A stretch of DNA of 64,000 nt from Oleisolibacter albus (GTDB taxonomy: Bacteria; Pseudomonadota; Alphaproteobacteria; Azospirillales; Azospirillaceae). The position numbers and the translations under genes are program-made. Below, piece by piece: positions 24,673-32,947 of this stretch (position 1 is its first letter; each line of letters begins with the position of its first letter). The stretch covers positions 62,001 through 126,000 of the forward strand of contig NZ_QGNJ01000003.1 of assembly GCF_003336875.1 (NCBI RefSeq), written 5' to 3'. The notes beneath the pieces were generated by a model. The model saw only the letters and a program-made list of their open reading frames with translations, was not told the DNA's origin and made no database searches.

Positions 24673-25692
24673 ATGGCGGCTCCCGGGCGCAGCAAGAAGG
24701 CCGAGCCCATCGTCGTCAAGCGGCGGGGGCACGAGGAGGAGTTCGAGGCGCACAATGGCGCCTGGAAGATCGCCTATGCCGACTTCACCACCATGGTCAT
24801 GGCCTTCTTCATGCTGCTCTGGCTGGTGAACATCACCACGCCGGAACAGCGGGAGGGCATTGCCGACTATTTCAGCCCCATCACCGTGTCCAGCAGCAAT
24901 TCCGGTGCGGACGGGCAGTTGGCCGGCAAGTCGGTGGCGGAAGGCGGCACTCTGACCTCATCCGCCAGCAGTGCCTGGGAGTCGATCCCCACGGCGCGCG
25001 TGCCGGCGCTGACGCAACCCGGCCCCGCCCCGGTGATGAACGATGCCGGCGAGGGGGATACTTTCGCGGAGAAGCCGGCCCGGGCGGGCAGCGGCAGCGA
25101 TCTGACGCTGGGCGAAGTGCCGGCGGGCACGGTCCCGGCCGGTCCGTCCATGGATCCGGCGCTGCGGGAGCAGTTGGCCCAGGTCGCCGCGGAGCAGTCC
25201 TCCTTCGAGCGCATCGAAGCCGAGGTCCGCGCCACGCTGGCGGCGGCCAGCGAATTGAAGGATCTCAACGAAAACCTGGTGTTCGATGTCACGGCCGACG
25301 GGCTGCGCATCCAGATCACCGACCGTCCCCATTTCTCCATGTTCGAGGTGGGGTCCATTGATCTCAATGCCCGGGCCGCGTCTTTGCTGCGGGTCGTGGC
25401 CGCGGCGCTGGTGCCGGTGCCCAACCGCATCGCCGTCGCCGGCCATACGGACGGGCGTGGCTTCCATCCTTTGGCCCGGTACAGCAACTGGGAACTGTCC
25501 GCCGACCGTGCCAACGCCGCCCGCCGCATCCTCACGGCCGGCGGCATTCCTCCGACCCGGATCGCCCGGGTCGAGGGGTTGGCCGACACGGTGCATCTGT
25601 TCGCAGAGGCCCCGGAAGATCCGCGTAACCGCCGCATCAGCATCACGGTGCTGCGCCGCGTGCCGCTGCCCACGGGCAACAAGGGACCCTGA
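24673..25692 (+). CDS. motB: Flagellar stator anchor MotB
   Basis: The 339-residue protein has one membrane helix, WKIAYADFTTMVMAFFMLLWLV; the Asp in YADF is the proton-binding residue. A long Ser/Ala/Pro linker follows (residues ~75-170). The C-terminal OmpA-like peptidoglycan-binding domain holds AVAGHTDGRGFHP and SADRANAARRIL. It anchors the stator to the cell wall. The linker is longer than in enteric MotB. A hairpin AGGGACC/GGTCCCT (25682-25701) overlaps the stop codon but has no T tract. Confidence 0.95.
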   Translation: MAAPGRSKKAEPIVVKRRGHEEEFEAHNGAWKIAYADFTTMVMAFFMLLWLVNITTPEQREGIADYFSPITVSSSNSGADGQLAGKSVAEGGTLTSSASSAWESIPTARVPALTQPGPAPVMNDAGEGDTFAEKPARAGSGSDLTLGEVPAGTVPAGPSMDPALREQLAQVAAEQSSFERIEAEVRATLAAASELKDLNENLVFDVTADGLRIQITDRPHFSMFEVGSIDLNARAASLLRVVAAALVPVPNRIAVAGHTDGRGFHPLARYSNWELSADRANAARRILTAGGIPPTRIARVEGLADTVHLFAEAPEDPRNRRISITVLRRVPLPTGNKGP

Positions 25693-25720
25693 CCGGTCCC
25701 TGTCACCGGGATTGCCGGAT

Positions 25721-25753
25721 TTCATGCGGTTTTAAAACCGTCCGGCTATCCTG
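25721..25753 (+). promoter_or_regulatory. CtrA-like box and -10 element of flgE-flgK-flgL
   Basis: TTCA (25721-25724), 7 nt, TTAA (25732-25735), 10 nt, CTATCCTG (25746-25753). The flgE ATG follows at 25811. Confidence 0.6.
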
Positions 25754-25810
25754 CCCCACAATTGTTTCCTTTTAGAAACGCACACCCCTGTCCTGCGACC
25801 GGAGCGAGCC

Positions 25811-27100
25811 ATGAGCATCTACAGTGCAATGAATTCTGGTGTCAGCGGCCTGGCCGCGCAGAGCGCGAAGTTTGCGGCGATCTCGGACAACATCTCGAAC
25901 TCGTCCACGGTCGGCTACAAGCGGACGGGTGTGCAGTTTGCCACCCTGGTCACCACCGCCTCGGCGCCCAACTCCTATTCCGCCGGCGGTGTCCAGGCCG
26001 ATCTGCGCACCGAGGTGTCGAAGGGCGGTCTGGTGCAGTCCACCACGCAGGCCACCGATCTGGCCATCTCCGGCAACGGCTTCTTCGTCGTCAGCGACAA
26101 TGCCACGGCGGGGACCACCGGTTCCAAGACCCTGCTGACCCGCGCCGGTTCCTTCCACAAGGATGAGAATGGCAATCTGGTCAACACCGCCGGCTATTAC
26201 CTGCAGGGGTGGCGCCTGGACGCCAGCGGCAAGGTGCTGGGCGGCGAGCCGTCGCGCACCAGCTTCGACTCCATGCAGACTGTGAACCTGTCGGAGATCA
26301 CCGGCCTGGCGCAGGCGACCAGCACCATCAGCTTTGCCGGCAACCTGCCGGCCAGCCAGACCGGCAAGACCCCGGCGGCGGCACCGTTCTCCACCTCGCT
26401 GGACTATTTCACGCCGCTGGGTTTCACCAGCAAGTTGACCCTGCAGTGGCAGCCGTCCAGCACGGCCAATGCCTGGACGCTGAACATCCTCGATGCCAAC
26501 AATGCCAGCGTCGGCACGGTCAACCTGACCTTCTCCGACGGCGTGACCGGTACGGTTCCCGGCGGTGCGCTGACCGCGATGACCGGCAGCGGCGGCGCCA
26601 CGGTCAGTGGCGGCACCATCTCCATCGATGTCGGCGGTCAGCCCATCGACATCAATATGGGGTCGATCGGTGCGGCCGGTGGACTGACCCAGTTCGGCGA
26701 TGAATATTCGCCCAGCAAGATCAGCAAGGACGGCGCGGCCTATGGCCAGCTGGACCGGGTCGAGGTCGGCGACAACGGCATCGTCACCGCCATCTACAGC
26801 AACGGTCTGCGTCAGGCCGTCTATCAGCTGCCGCTGGCCACCGTCATCAATCCCGACGGGCTGAGCCGTGCCGATGGCAACGCCTATCAGATCAGCCGCA
26901 ATTCCGGTGATGTCTATCTCTGGGATGCGGGCACGGGGTCGGCCGGAACCGTCAATGGCAGTGCCCTGGAAGCCTCCAATGTGGATATCGCCGAGGAGCT
27001 GACCAGCATCATCGAAACCCAGCGCGCCTATTCGTCCAACGCCAAGATCATCCAGACCGCGGATGAGATGATGGACGAGATCACGCGGCTGATGCGCTGA
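25811..27100 (+). CDS. flgE: Flagellar hook protein
   Basis: This 429-residue protein has the hook-protein ends: N-terminal MSIYSAMNSGVSGLAAQSAKFAAISDNISNSSTVGYKRTGVQF and C-terminal ELTSIIETQRAYSSNAKIIQTADEMMDEI. The middle holds the Ser/Thr/Gly-rich outer hook domain. FlgE polymerises into the universal joint between rod and filament. It is followed by flgK after 35 bases. Its cap FlgD and length ruler FliK are encoded about 10 kb away in the same island. Confidence 0.95.
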   Translation: MSIYSAMNSGVSGLAAQSAKFAAISDNISNSSTVGYKRTGVQFATLVTTASAPNSYSAGGVQADLRTEVSKGGLVQSTTQATDLAISGNGFFVVSDNATAGTTGSKTLLTRAGSFHKDENGNLVNTAGYYLQGWRLDASGKVLGGEPSRTSFDSMQTVNLSEITGLAQATSTISFAGNLPASQTGKTPAAAPFSTSLDYFTPLGFTSKLTLQWQPSSTANAWTLNILDANNASVGTVNLTFSDGVTGTVPGGALTAMTGSGGATVSGGTISIDVGGQPIDINMGSIGAAGGLTQFGDEYSPSKISKDGAAYGQLDRVEVGDNGIVTAIYSNGLRQAVYQLPLATVINPDGLSRADGNAYQISRNSGDVYLWDAGTGSAGTVNGSALEASNVDIAEELTSIIETQRAYSSNAKIIQTADEMMDEITRLMR

Positions 27101-27135
27101 CGGCGCCATCGTCCCGGGCTTGGGAGGTTCAGACC

Positions 27136-28560
27136 ATGACCATCGGTCTTGCACTGCAGACGGCCTTGACCGGTCTGCAGGCGAATCAAACGCGGTCCGC
27201 GATCCTGGCCCGCAATATCGCCAACGCCACCACGGCCGGCTACACCCGCAAGGATGCGGTGATGACGTCGCTGACCGTGGGGGGCGAGGGGCGGGGGGTG
27301 ACGACCGCCAATGTGTCGCGGCGGATCGATGCCTCCCTGGCCCGGGAGACGCGGTCGCAGTCCGCCGCCTATCAGGCGGAGGCGGCCAAGGCCGACCTGC
27401 TGGTGCAGTTCACCGACTTCGTCGGCCAGTCGAACGAGGAGCGCAGCCTCAGCACCGCGGTCGCCGGCCTGGAGCAGGCCTTCGTCGGGCTGGAGGAACT
27501 GCCCGACAGCGCCACCCAGCAGCGCACGGTGGTGGATGCGGCCGTGACCCTGGCCGGCCGGCTCAACGATACCAGCAAGAAGGTCGCCGACATCCGCCAG
27601 CAGGCCGACGGCAGCATCGCCCAATCGGTCGGCACGGTGAACACGGCGCTGAAGCGGATGGAGGAGTTGAACCGTCAGGTCGCCATCCGCACCGGTACCG
27701 GCCAGGACACCACCGAACTGGAGGATGAGCGCGACCGCCTGCTGGACCAGATCGCCGACGAGATGGGCATCCAGTACTTCACCCGTGGCGACAATGAGAT
27801 CGTCATCATGACCACGGGCGGTGTGACCTTGCTGGACAGCACGGCCCGCAGCCTGGAGTTCAACCAGACCATGGTGATCGGGCCGACGGCGGCCTATCCC
27901 GGCAGCCTCAGCGGCATCACCGTGGACGGCATCGACATCGCGCCGGGGGGCGGCTATCCCAACCCGCTGCGCGGCGGGCGGCTGGAAGGGCTGTTCGCCG
28001 TCCGTGACCAGGTCATGCCCGAGGTCCAGACCCAGATCGACGAGGTTGCCAAGGCGCTGATCACCGGTTTCCAGGCGGCGGACACCACCGGCGGCAGCCT
28101 GTTTACCGGTACCACCGCCGGCCCCGGCGTCGCGGCCGGCATCCAGGTCAACAGTGCCGTCCTGCTGTCGGCAGGCGGTAATCCGGCCCTGGTCGGCAAG
28201 GGGCTGAACTATACCGGCGGCAGCGCCGTGGGTGACACCACCCAGATCCGTGCCTTCATCGGTGTCTTCTCCAAGGCGTTCAGCTTCAGCCCGGCCGCCG
28301 GTCTGATGACCAGCGGCACCATCAAGAATTTCACCAATGCCGCCATCAGCCAGCAGCAGATGACGCGCTCGACGGCCGGCAGCAATGCCAAATCCCTGAA
28401 CATCCAGCTGGAAACGGTGAAGGCCAGCCGCGAGGCGGCGGAAGGCGTGAACATCGACGAGGAACTGCAGGATCTGATGCTGCTGGAGCGCAGCTACGCC
28501 GCCAACGCCCAGATCATGCAGGCCGCCGGCAAGATGCTCGACAAGCTTCTGGAGATCTGA
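27136..28560 (+). CDS. flgK: Hook-filament junction protein 1
   Basis: The protein has 474 residues. Its N-terminus LALQTALTGLQANQTRSAILARNIANATTAGYTRKDAV and C-terminus NIDEELQDLMLLERSYAANAQIMQAAGKMLDKLLEI are the FlgK/HAP1 coiled-coil ends. The central region has helical and beta segments consistent with HAP1. It forms the first junction layer between hook and filament. flgL follows three bases after its stop. Confidence 0.94.
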   Translation: MTIGLALQTALTGLQANQTRSAILARNIANATTAGYTRKDAVMTSLTVGGEGRGVTTANVSRRIDASLARETRSQSAAYQAEAAKADLLVQFTDFVGQSNEERSLSTAVAGLEQAFVGLEELPDSATQQRTVVDAAVTLAGRLNDTSKKVADIRQQADGSIAQSVGTVNTALKRMEELNRQVAIRTGTGQDTTELEDERDRLLDQIADEMGIQYFTRGDNEIVIMTTGGVTLLDSTARSLEFNQTMVIGPTAAYPGSLSGITVDGIDIAPGGGYPNPLRGGRLEGLFAVRDQVMPEVQTQIDEVAKALITGFQAADTTGGSLFTGTTAGPGVAAGIQVNSAVLLSAGGNPALVGKGLNYTGGSAVGDTTQIRAFIGVFSKAFSFSPAAGLMTSGTIKNFTNAAISQQQMTRSTAGSNAKSLNIQLETVKASREAAEGVNIDEELQDLMLLERSYAANAQIMQAAGKMLDKLLEI

Positions 28561-28563
28561 TCC

Positions 28564-29613
28564 ATGTCCATCGCCACTGTTTCCGCCCTGTCCATGGCGC
28601 GGTACACCCGCAATAACGTCCGGCTGATGCAGTCCGAGATGCAGACACTGCAGCTGGAAATGTCGAACGGCCTCAAGGTCGATATCGCCGGCAGCAACGG
28701 CAGCCGCACGGCATCGCTGCTGGAGCTGCGCAACGTGCGCAACGAAGTCGCCCAGTTCAAGGACAATCTGGTGGGCCAGTCCACCCGGCTGTCGCTGATG
28801 CAGGATGCCCTGGACGAGGTGCGCAAATCCACCGAAGAGGTGCGCAACCTGGCGCTGACGGCATCGGGAACCTCCTCCGACATCGCCAACGCCACCATCG
28901 CCGAGGCGGCGCAGAATGCGATGAAGACCGTCGTCAATATGCTGAACAGCAGCCAGTCCGGCCGCTTCCTGTTCGCGGGCACCAAGTTCGATCAGCAGCC
29001 CCTGGTGCAGCCCGATGCGGTGGGCCCGTCCGGTGTGACGCCGACCCAGGCGGTCAGCGATGTCATCACCAGCGCCGGCGGCCTTGCCAGCCTGACCACG
29101 GCCGCGGATGTGGACGCCTTGATCGACGGCCCCGGCGGTCTGGCCACGCTGTTCAGCGCCGCCAACTACGGCGACAATTTCTTCAACGGCGCCACCACCC
29201 CGGTGGTCGGCCGGGTCGAGGGCGACATCACCATCGCCTATGAGGCGACGGCCGGTGATCAACCGGTCCGCGACATCATGCAGGGGCTGTACATGCTGGC
29301 CGCTGTCCCCAGCGACAGTGTTACCCCGGCCGCCTATCAGCAGCTGGCGAAGCGCAGCTGGGAACTGCTGGAGCGCGGGTTGGGCGGCGTCGTCAACACC
29401 CAGGGCATCCTCGGTCAGAGCGAACAGACGGTGAAGGCGGCCCAGGACCGGCTGGCGGTGCAGGATACGCTGGTTTCCAAGCAGATCGTGAAGATGGAGG
29501 AGGCGGACATCTACACCACCTCGCTGCGTCTGGACACGCTGAAGACCCAGCTCGAAGCCACCTTCAAGGTCACCGCGAGCCTGCAGGGGCTGTCGCTGAT
29601 CAACTATCTGTAA
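28564..29613 (+). CDS. flgL: Hook-filament junction protein 3
   Basis: The 349-residue flagellin-like protein has N-terminal SALSMARYTRNNVRLMQSEMQTLQLEMSNGLKV and C-terminal DIYTTSLRLDTLKTQLEATFKVTASLQGLSLINYL. The position directly after flgK and the size identify FlgL/HAP3, the second junction layer. It is last in the flgE-flgK-flgL operon, which ends at the terminator at 29702-29733. Confidence 0.93.
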   Translation: MSIATVSALSMARYTRNNVRLMQSEMQTLQLEMSNGLKVDIAGSNGSRTASLLELRNVRNEVAQFKDNLVGQSTRLSLMQDALDEVRKSTEEVRNLALTASGTSSDIANATIAEAAQNAMKTVVNMLNSSQSGRFLFAGTKFDQQPLVQPDAVGPSGVTPTQAVSDVITSAGGLASLTTAADVDALIDGPGGLATLFSAANYGDNFFNGATTPVVGRVEGDITIAYEATAGDQPVRDIMQGLYMLAAVPSDSVTPAAYQQLAKRSWELLERGLGGVVNTQGILGQSEQTVKAAQDRLAVQDTLVSKQIVKMEEADIYTTSLRLDTLKTQLEATFKVTASLQGLSLINYL

Positions 29614-29663
29614 CGGGACCTGTCCCCCTCGATCGGCGCGTCGGATTGACCGTCTGCCGTGCC

Positions 29664-29693
29664 GGTCCCGGGGATGATGGTCCCGGGGATGAT
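29664..29693. repeat. Perfect 15-bp tandem duplication
   Basis: GGTCCCGGGGATGAT occurs twice in immediate succession (29664-29678 and 29679-29693), between the flgL stop and its terminator. It has no evident coding or regulatory role. Confidence 0.85.
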
Positions 29694-29701
29694 GCCATTG
29701 C

Positions 29702-29733
29702 AAAAGGGGCCGGACGACAGTCCAGCCCCTTTT
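29702..29733. terminator. Bidirectional terminator between flgL and the OmpR-type regulator
   Basis: AAAAGGGGC and GCCCCTTTT form a 9-bp stem around a 14-nt loop. The flanking A and T runs let it end both the rightward flgL transcript and the leftward regulator transcript. Confidence 0.8.
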
Positions 29734-29766
29734 CGTGCAGGCAGAGTCGAGAGAGGGGGGCGCCGT

Positions 29767-30528
29767 TCAGGCGACAGCCCCCGCCAGGGCCGGCATGTGA
29801 AAGCTGGGCTGCAGGAACGCCGCCGGCGTCACATCCCGCTCGTCCTCCGTCGGTGCCTCGAACTTGTAACCGCGGCCGTAGACCGTCTCGATGTACTTGT
29901 CGCCGCCGGTCGCCTCGGCGATCTTCTTGCGCAGCTTGCAGATATAGACATCGATGACCTTGTCCAGCGGATCGGACCCGGACAGGGTGTAGACGGATTC
30001 GTAGATCTTTTCCTTGGAAACGACCCGGCCCACATTCAGCGCCAGGACGCTGAAGATCGCGTGTTCGCGATGGCTGAGGCGCAGGCGCCGCCCGTCGACG
30101 CTGGGATCGCGCCCGTCCAGATAGACGGTCAGACGACCCACGCTCAGTTCCGGCGAGCTGTGGCCATGGGTCCGCCGGCGGACCGCATGCAGCCTTGCCT
30201 CGATTTCCTGCGGATTGATGGGCTTCACCAGCACATCATCGGCACCGGCCCGCAGATGCTGGACCGTGGACGCCACGCACCGGTGGTCCAGGAGGCTGAC
30301 GATGATGGTCTGCCCGACAGTGGCACGGAGACGTGCGACGAACACATCGGCGGTGGAAACTCCCCCGACGAGAATGGCGTCATAATTCTCCAGGTTTCCA
30401 TCCTTGTCGGCGATCAGAGACTCAATTTCCGGCTGTGACTGAAGTTCACAGCGGACACCGACGCGCGCAACGGCCCGAGAAATTGCCCCGGCGATGGTAC
30501 GATCGTTCTCGATCAACAGGACACGCAT
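29767..30528 (-). CDS. OmpR/CtrA-type orphan regulator with non-phosphorylatable receiver (FtcR/Rem-like)
   Basis: The 253-residue protein has a receiver (1-115) and a winged-helix DNA-binding domain (~130-230). The recognition region IDVYICKLRKKIAEATGGD with YIETVYGRGYKF is very close to that of CtrA. In the receiver, the acidic residues E7 and D9 and the Lys of LVKPIN are kept, but the phospho-acceptor position in YDAILVGG is Gly55. It cannot be activated by ordinary phosphotransfer. Flagellar regulators Rem and FtcR of rhizobia and Brucella are OmpR-type proteins encoded inside flagellar clusters, so this may be their counterpart. It is divergent from flgI and a candidate reader of the TTAA-N7-TTAA boxes. 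Confidence 0.85.
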   Translation of the reverse strand: MRVLLIENDRTIAGAISRAVARVGVRCELQSQPEIESLIADKDGNLENYDAILVGGVSTADVFVARLRATVGQTIIVSLLDHRCVASTVQHLRAGADDVLVKPINPQEIEARLHAVRRRTHGHSSPELSVGRLTVYLDGRDPSVDGRRLRLSHREHAIFSVLALNVGRVVSKEKIYESVYTLSGSDPLDKVIDVYICKLRKKIAEATGGDKYIETVYGRGYKFEAPTEDERDVTPAAFLQPSFHMPALAGAVA

Positions 30529-30701
30529 GCCCCAACTCCTGTTTCAAGACGCAAGGCTACGGGACGGCCCGAGGAAGATTGGCTAAAATTTGAGGAAACT
30601 ACTTTTTTATTTGTATTTTGCCCTTCTTAACCTTTTTGAACTGCCCCGAAAGAGGAATGACTACACGGAAGGGAGTCGTCAAGCGGACTCTTCGGCCAAT
30701 C

Positions 30702-30716
30702 TTAATTGTCTGTTAA
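30702..30716. promoter_or_regulatory. Perfect TTAA-N7-TTAA box between the regulator and flgI
   Basis: TTAA (30702-30705), TTGTCTG, TTAA (30713-30716): an exact CtrA-consensus spacing, 33 bp upstream of the flgI promoter box and 174 bp upstream of the divergent regulator gene. It lacks the CTAGG-like element at 10 nt on either side, so it may act as a distal binding or autoregulatory site. Confidence 0.55.
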
Positions 30717-30746
30717 GGATAGGGCGGCCGCCGTTGAAAACCGCCT

Positions 30747-30767
30747 TTAACCCTCCGCGTCTATGGT
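30747..30767 (+). promoter_or_regulatory. CtrA-like half box and -10 element of flgI-flgJ-flgN
   Basis: TTTAACC with TTAA at 30747-30750, 10 nt, CTATGG (30761-30766). A TTGA lies upstream at 9-nt spacing, as at motA. The flgI ATG is at 30801. Confidence 0.5.
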
Positions 30768-30800
30768 GCCAGCACGATCTGTCACACACCGGGGTAGGAA

Positions 30801-31928
30801 ATGGCTGATTGCTGCCGCGCCCGCCGCATTCTGGCCCTGGCTGTGGCCGGCCTTTTGGTGGCCTTTCCGCTGGCTGCGCAGGCCCAGATGCGCATCAAGG
30901 ATCTCGTCGAGGTCGAGGGGGTCCGTGGAAACCAGTTGCTGGGGTACGGCCTGGTCGTGGGCCTGAACGGCACCGGCGACCGCATCCAGAATTCGCCTTT
31001 CACCCAGCAGAGCCTGGAAGGTGTGCTGGAGCGCTTGGGCGTCAATATCACCGGCCTTAACCTGAAGACGCGCAACATTGCCGCAGTCATGGTGACGGCC
31101 GAGCTGCCGCCCTTCCCGCGGCAAGGCATGCGGCTGGATGTGTCGATCTCGACCATGGGTGACGCCAAGAGCCTGTCCGGCGGCAATCTCATCGCCACGC
31201 CGCTGCTGGGCGCGGATGGCCAGATCTATGCCGTGGCCCAGGGGCCGGTAGCCACGTCGGGCTATTCCGTCGAAGGCGCGGCCGCCAGCGTGACCAAGGG
31301 GGTGCCCACCTCCGGCCGCATCGCCAATGGCGCCATTGTCGAGCGGGAGGTTGATTTCAGCCTCGACTCGCTCGATCGCGTGCGTCTGACCCTGCGCAAT
31401 CCCGATTTCTCCACGGCCAACCGCATCGCCGCGGCCGTCAACCAGACGCTGGGTCCGGCCGTGGCGCGGGCCAGCGACTCCCGCACGGTTGATCTGGCCG
31501 TGCCGACCACGTACCGCGGCAATGTCAGCGCCATGATGACCAGGATCGAGAACATCCCGGTCCGGCCCGACCAGGTGGCCCGCGTCGTCATCAGCGAACA
31601 GACCGGCACCATCGTCATGGGCGAGAATGTCCGGATCAGCACCGTCGCCATCGCCCAGGGCAATCTGACGGTCCGCGTGGAGGAAACGCCGCAGGTGTCC
31701 CAGCCCAACCCGCTGTCGACCCAGGGCCAGACCGTGGTGGTGCCGCGGACCCAGATCAACGTCGATGAAGGCGCAGGCAACCGCATGGCCATCCTGGAGG
31801 GGGGGGTGTCGCTGCGGGAGCTGGTCAATGCCCTCAACAAGCTGGGGGCGTCGCCCCGCGACATCATCGTGATCCTGCAGGCCATCAAGGCGGCCGGGGC
31901 GCTGCATGCCGAACTGGAGGTGATGTGA
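30801..31928 (+). CDS. flgI: Flagellar P-ring protein
   Basis: The 375-residue protein has a signal peptide (ILALAVAGLLVAFPLAAQAQ). The highly conserved FlgI body includes RIKDLVEVEGVRGNQLLGYGLVVGLNGTGD and ends with VSLRELVNALNKLGASPRDIIVILQAIKAAGALHAELEVM. It forms the periplasmic ring around the rod, with FlgA (encoded in this island) as chaperone. GGTAGGA before the ATG is the ribosome-binding site. Its stop overlaps the next start as TGATG. Confidence 0.97.
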   Translation: MADCCRARRILALAVAGLLVAFPLAAQAQMRIKDLVEVEGVRGNQLLGYGLVVGLNGTGDRIQNSPFTQQSLEGVLERLGVNITGLNLKTRNIAAVMVTAELPPFPRQGMRLDVSISTMGDAKSLSGGNLIATPLLGADGQIYAVAQGPVATSGYSVEGAAASVTKGVPTSGRIANGAIVEREVDFSLDSLDRVRLTLRNPDFSTANRIAAAVNQTLGPAVARASDSRTVDLAVPTTYRGNVSAMMTRIENIPVRPDQVARVVISEQTGTIVMGENVRISTVAIAQGNLTVRVEETPQVSQPNPLSTQGQTVVVPRTQINVDEGAGNRMAILEGGVSLRELVNALNKLGASPRDIIVILQAIKAAGALHAELEVM

Positions 31929-32245
31929 TGACCGACCCTGTCGCTCCCAGCCTGTCCGCGTTGAAGGCCGCCGACGAGGCGGCGGCCAGCCACCGTCCGG
32001 TGGCGGGCAAGGATGCCGCCAAGGCTGCCAAGTCGTTCGAGGCCATGATGCTGGGCCAGGCGCTGGAGGCCATGTTCGAGGGGGTTCCCACCGACGGGGC
32101 CTTCGGGGGCGGCTTCGCCGAAGAGGTCTACCGCGGCATGATGCTGGAGGCCGTCGCCACCTCCATCGCCGACAGCGGCCGCTTTGGCATCGCCACCAAT
32201 GTGCGGGCGCAGATCGACTCCTATCTCCGGGCCAAGGAGGGTTGA
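31928..32245 (+). CDS. flgJ: Rod-binding protein, FlgJ N-terminal domain only
   Basis: This 105-residue protein corresponds to the N-terminal rod-capping half of FlgJ (KAAKSFEAMMLGQALEAMFEG, then GGGFAEEVYRGMMLEAVATSIADSGRFGI). The muramidase half found in enteric FlgJ is absent, which is normal in alphaproteobacteria, where a separate enzyme opens the cell wall. The ATG at 31928 overlaps the flgI stop (TGATG), indicating translational coupling. Confidence 0.88.
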   Translation: MTDPVAPSLSALKAADEAAASHRPVAGKDAAKAAKSFEAMMLGQALEAMFEGVPTDGAFGGGFAEEVYRGMMLEAVATSIADSGRFGIATNVRAQIDSYLRAKEG

Positions 32246-32249
32246 GACC

Positions 32250-32750
32250 ATGCTGATTCCCGAGGAACTGGCGCCCGATCTGCGTCAGGCGCTGATCGAT
32301 TCGCTGGAAACCCTGTCCGACCTGCTGGACGAGGAAACGGACTGCCTGTCCCGGGCCCAGACCGATAGTCTGGACCTCTATCTGTCCACCAAGCGCCGCT
32401 TGTTCGAGCAGCTGGGCGTCCTGCTGCGGGAAGCCCACCGCCGCCCCGCGACGGCCGCCATCACGATCGAGGCCGGCACGGATGCGGCTGTGGCCGATGA
32501 TGTGGCGCCGCCGATGGCCGAAGATGAGCCGGCCTCGCCCGACCTGCTCCGCGCGGCGGCGGCCCGTCTGCGCCGGTCGGTTGACGAGAATGCCAGTGCC
32601 GTGCGGTCGGTCCAGGATGCGCTGGGGGCGGTCATGCAGCATATGGCGCGCGTGGCCGAGCGTGCCCAGGCCGATGGGGTCTATGGCCGCTCCGGCGCCG
32701 CCAGCCGCGGCACTCTGCCCGGCTATGGCCGCGTCGAACATCAGCTCTGA
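32250..32750 (+). CDS. FlgN-like export chaperone
   Basis: This is a 166-residue acidic, helical protein: LIPEELAPDLRQALIDSLETLSDLLDEETDCL at the start and a second long helix DLLRAAAARLRRSVDENASAVRSV. Size, helical hairpin layout, and position after flgI-flgJ match FlgN-type chaperones of FlgK and FlgL. Sequence identity in this family is low, so the call rests mainly on context. AAGGAGG precedes the ATG. Confidence 0.7.
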   Translation: MLIPEELAPDLRQALIDSLETLSDLLDEETDCLSRAQTDSLDLYLSTKRRLFEQLGVLLREAHRRPATAAITIEAGTDAAVADDVAPPMAEDEPASPDLLRAAAARLRRSVDENASAVRSVQDALGAVMQHMARVAERAQADGVYGRSGAASRGTLPGYGRVEHQL

Positions 32751-32820
32751 CGGCACAGGATCCGGCGGTCAAAGCGCCCGGCACGATTTCTGTTGCCAGG
32801 GTTTCCTATTGGAGACAGAT

Positions 32821-32850
32821 TTAACCCCGACTTAATCGCCCTGTGCGATG
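32821..32850 (+). promoter_or_regulatory. Perfect CtrA-like box and -10 element of the flagellin gene
   Basis: TTAA (32821-32824), CCCCGAC, TTAA (32832-32835), 10 nt, CGATG (32846-32850). The box matches the CtrA consensus in both halves and spacing. The flagellin ATG is about 100 bases downstream, leaving a long leader on which FlbT could act. Confidence 0.65.
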
Positions 32851-32947
32851 GTCAAGACAGCCGCGGTGGCGGGCGAGGCCCCATCAGACCGCGTGCGGCA
32901 GCGTCAGAAGGCGCTCAGATGCAACCCATCCATGAAGGACTTTTGAA

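Noticed and set aside
27028-29703. Nearly 900-codon open frame antisense to flgK and flgL
   Set aside because: It spans two well-defined flagellar genes and the gap between them, with low-complexity composition.
32780-32796. Possible sigma54 (-24/-12) promoter upstream of flagellin (GGCACG...TTGC)
   Set aside because: The GG and GC elements are 13 nt apart rather than 10, so the site does not fit sigma54; the CtrA-like element downstream is a better match.
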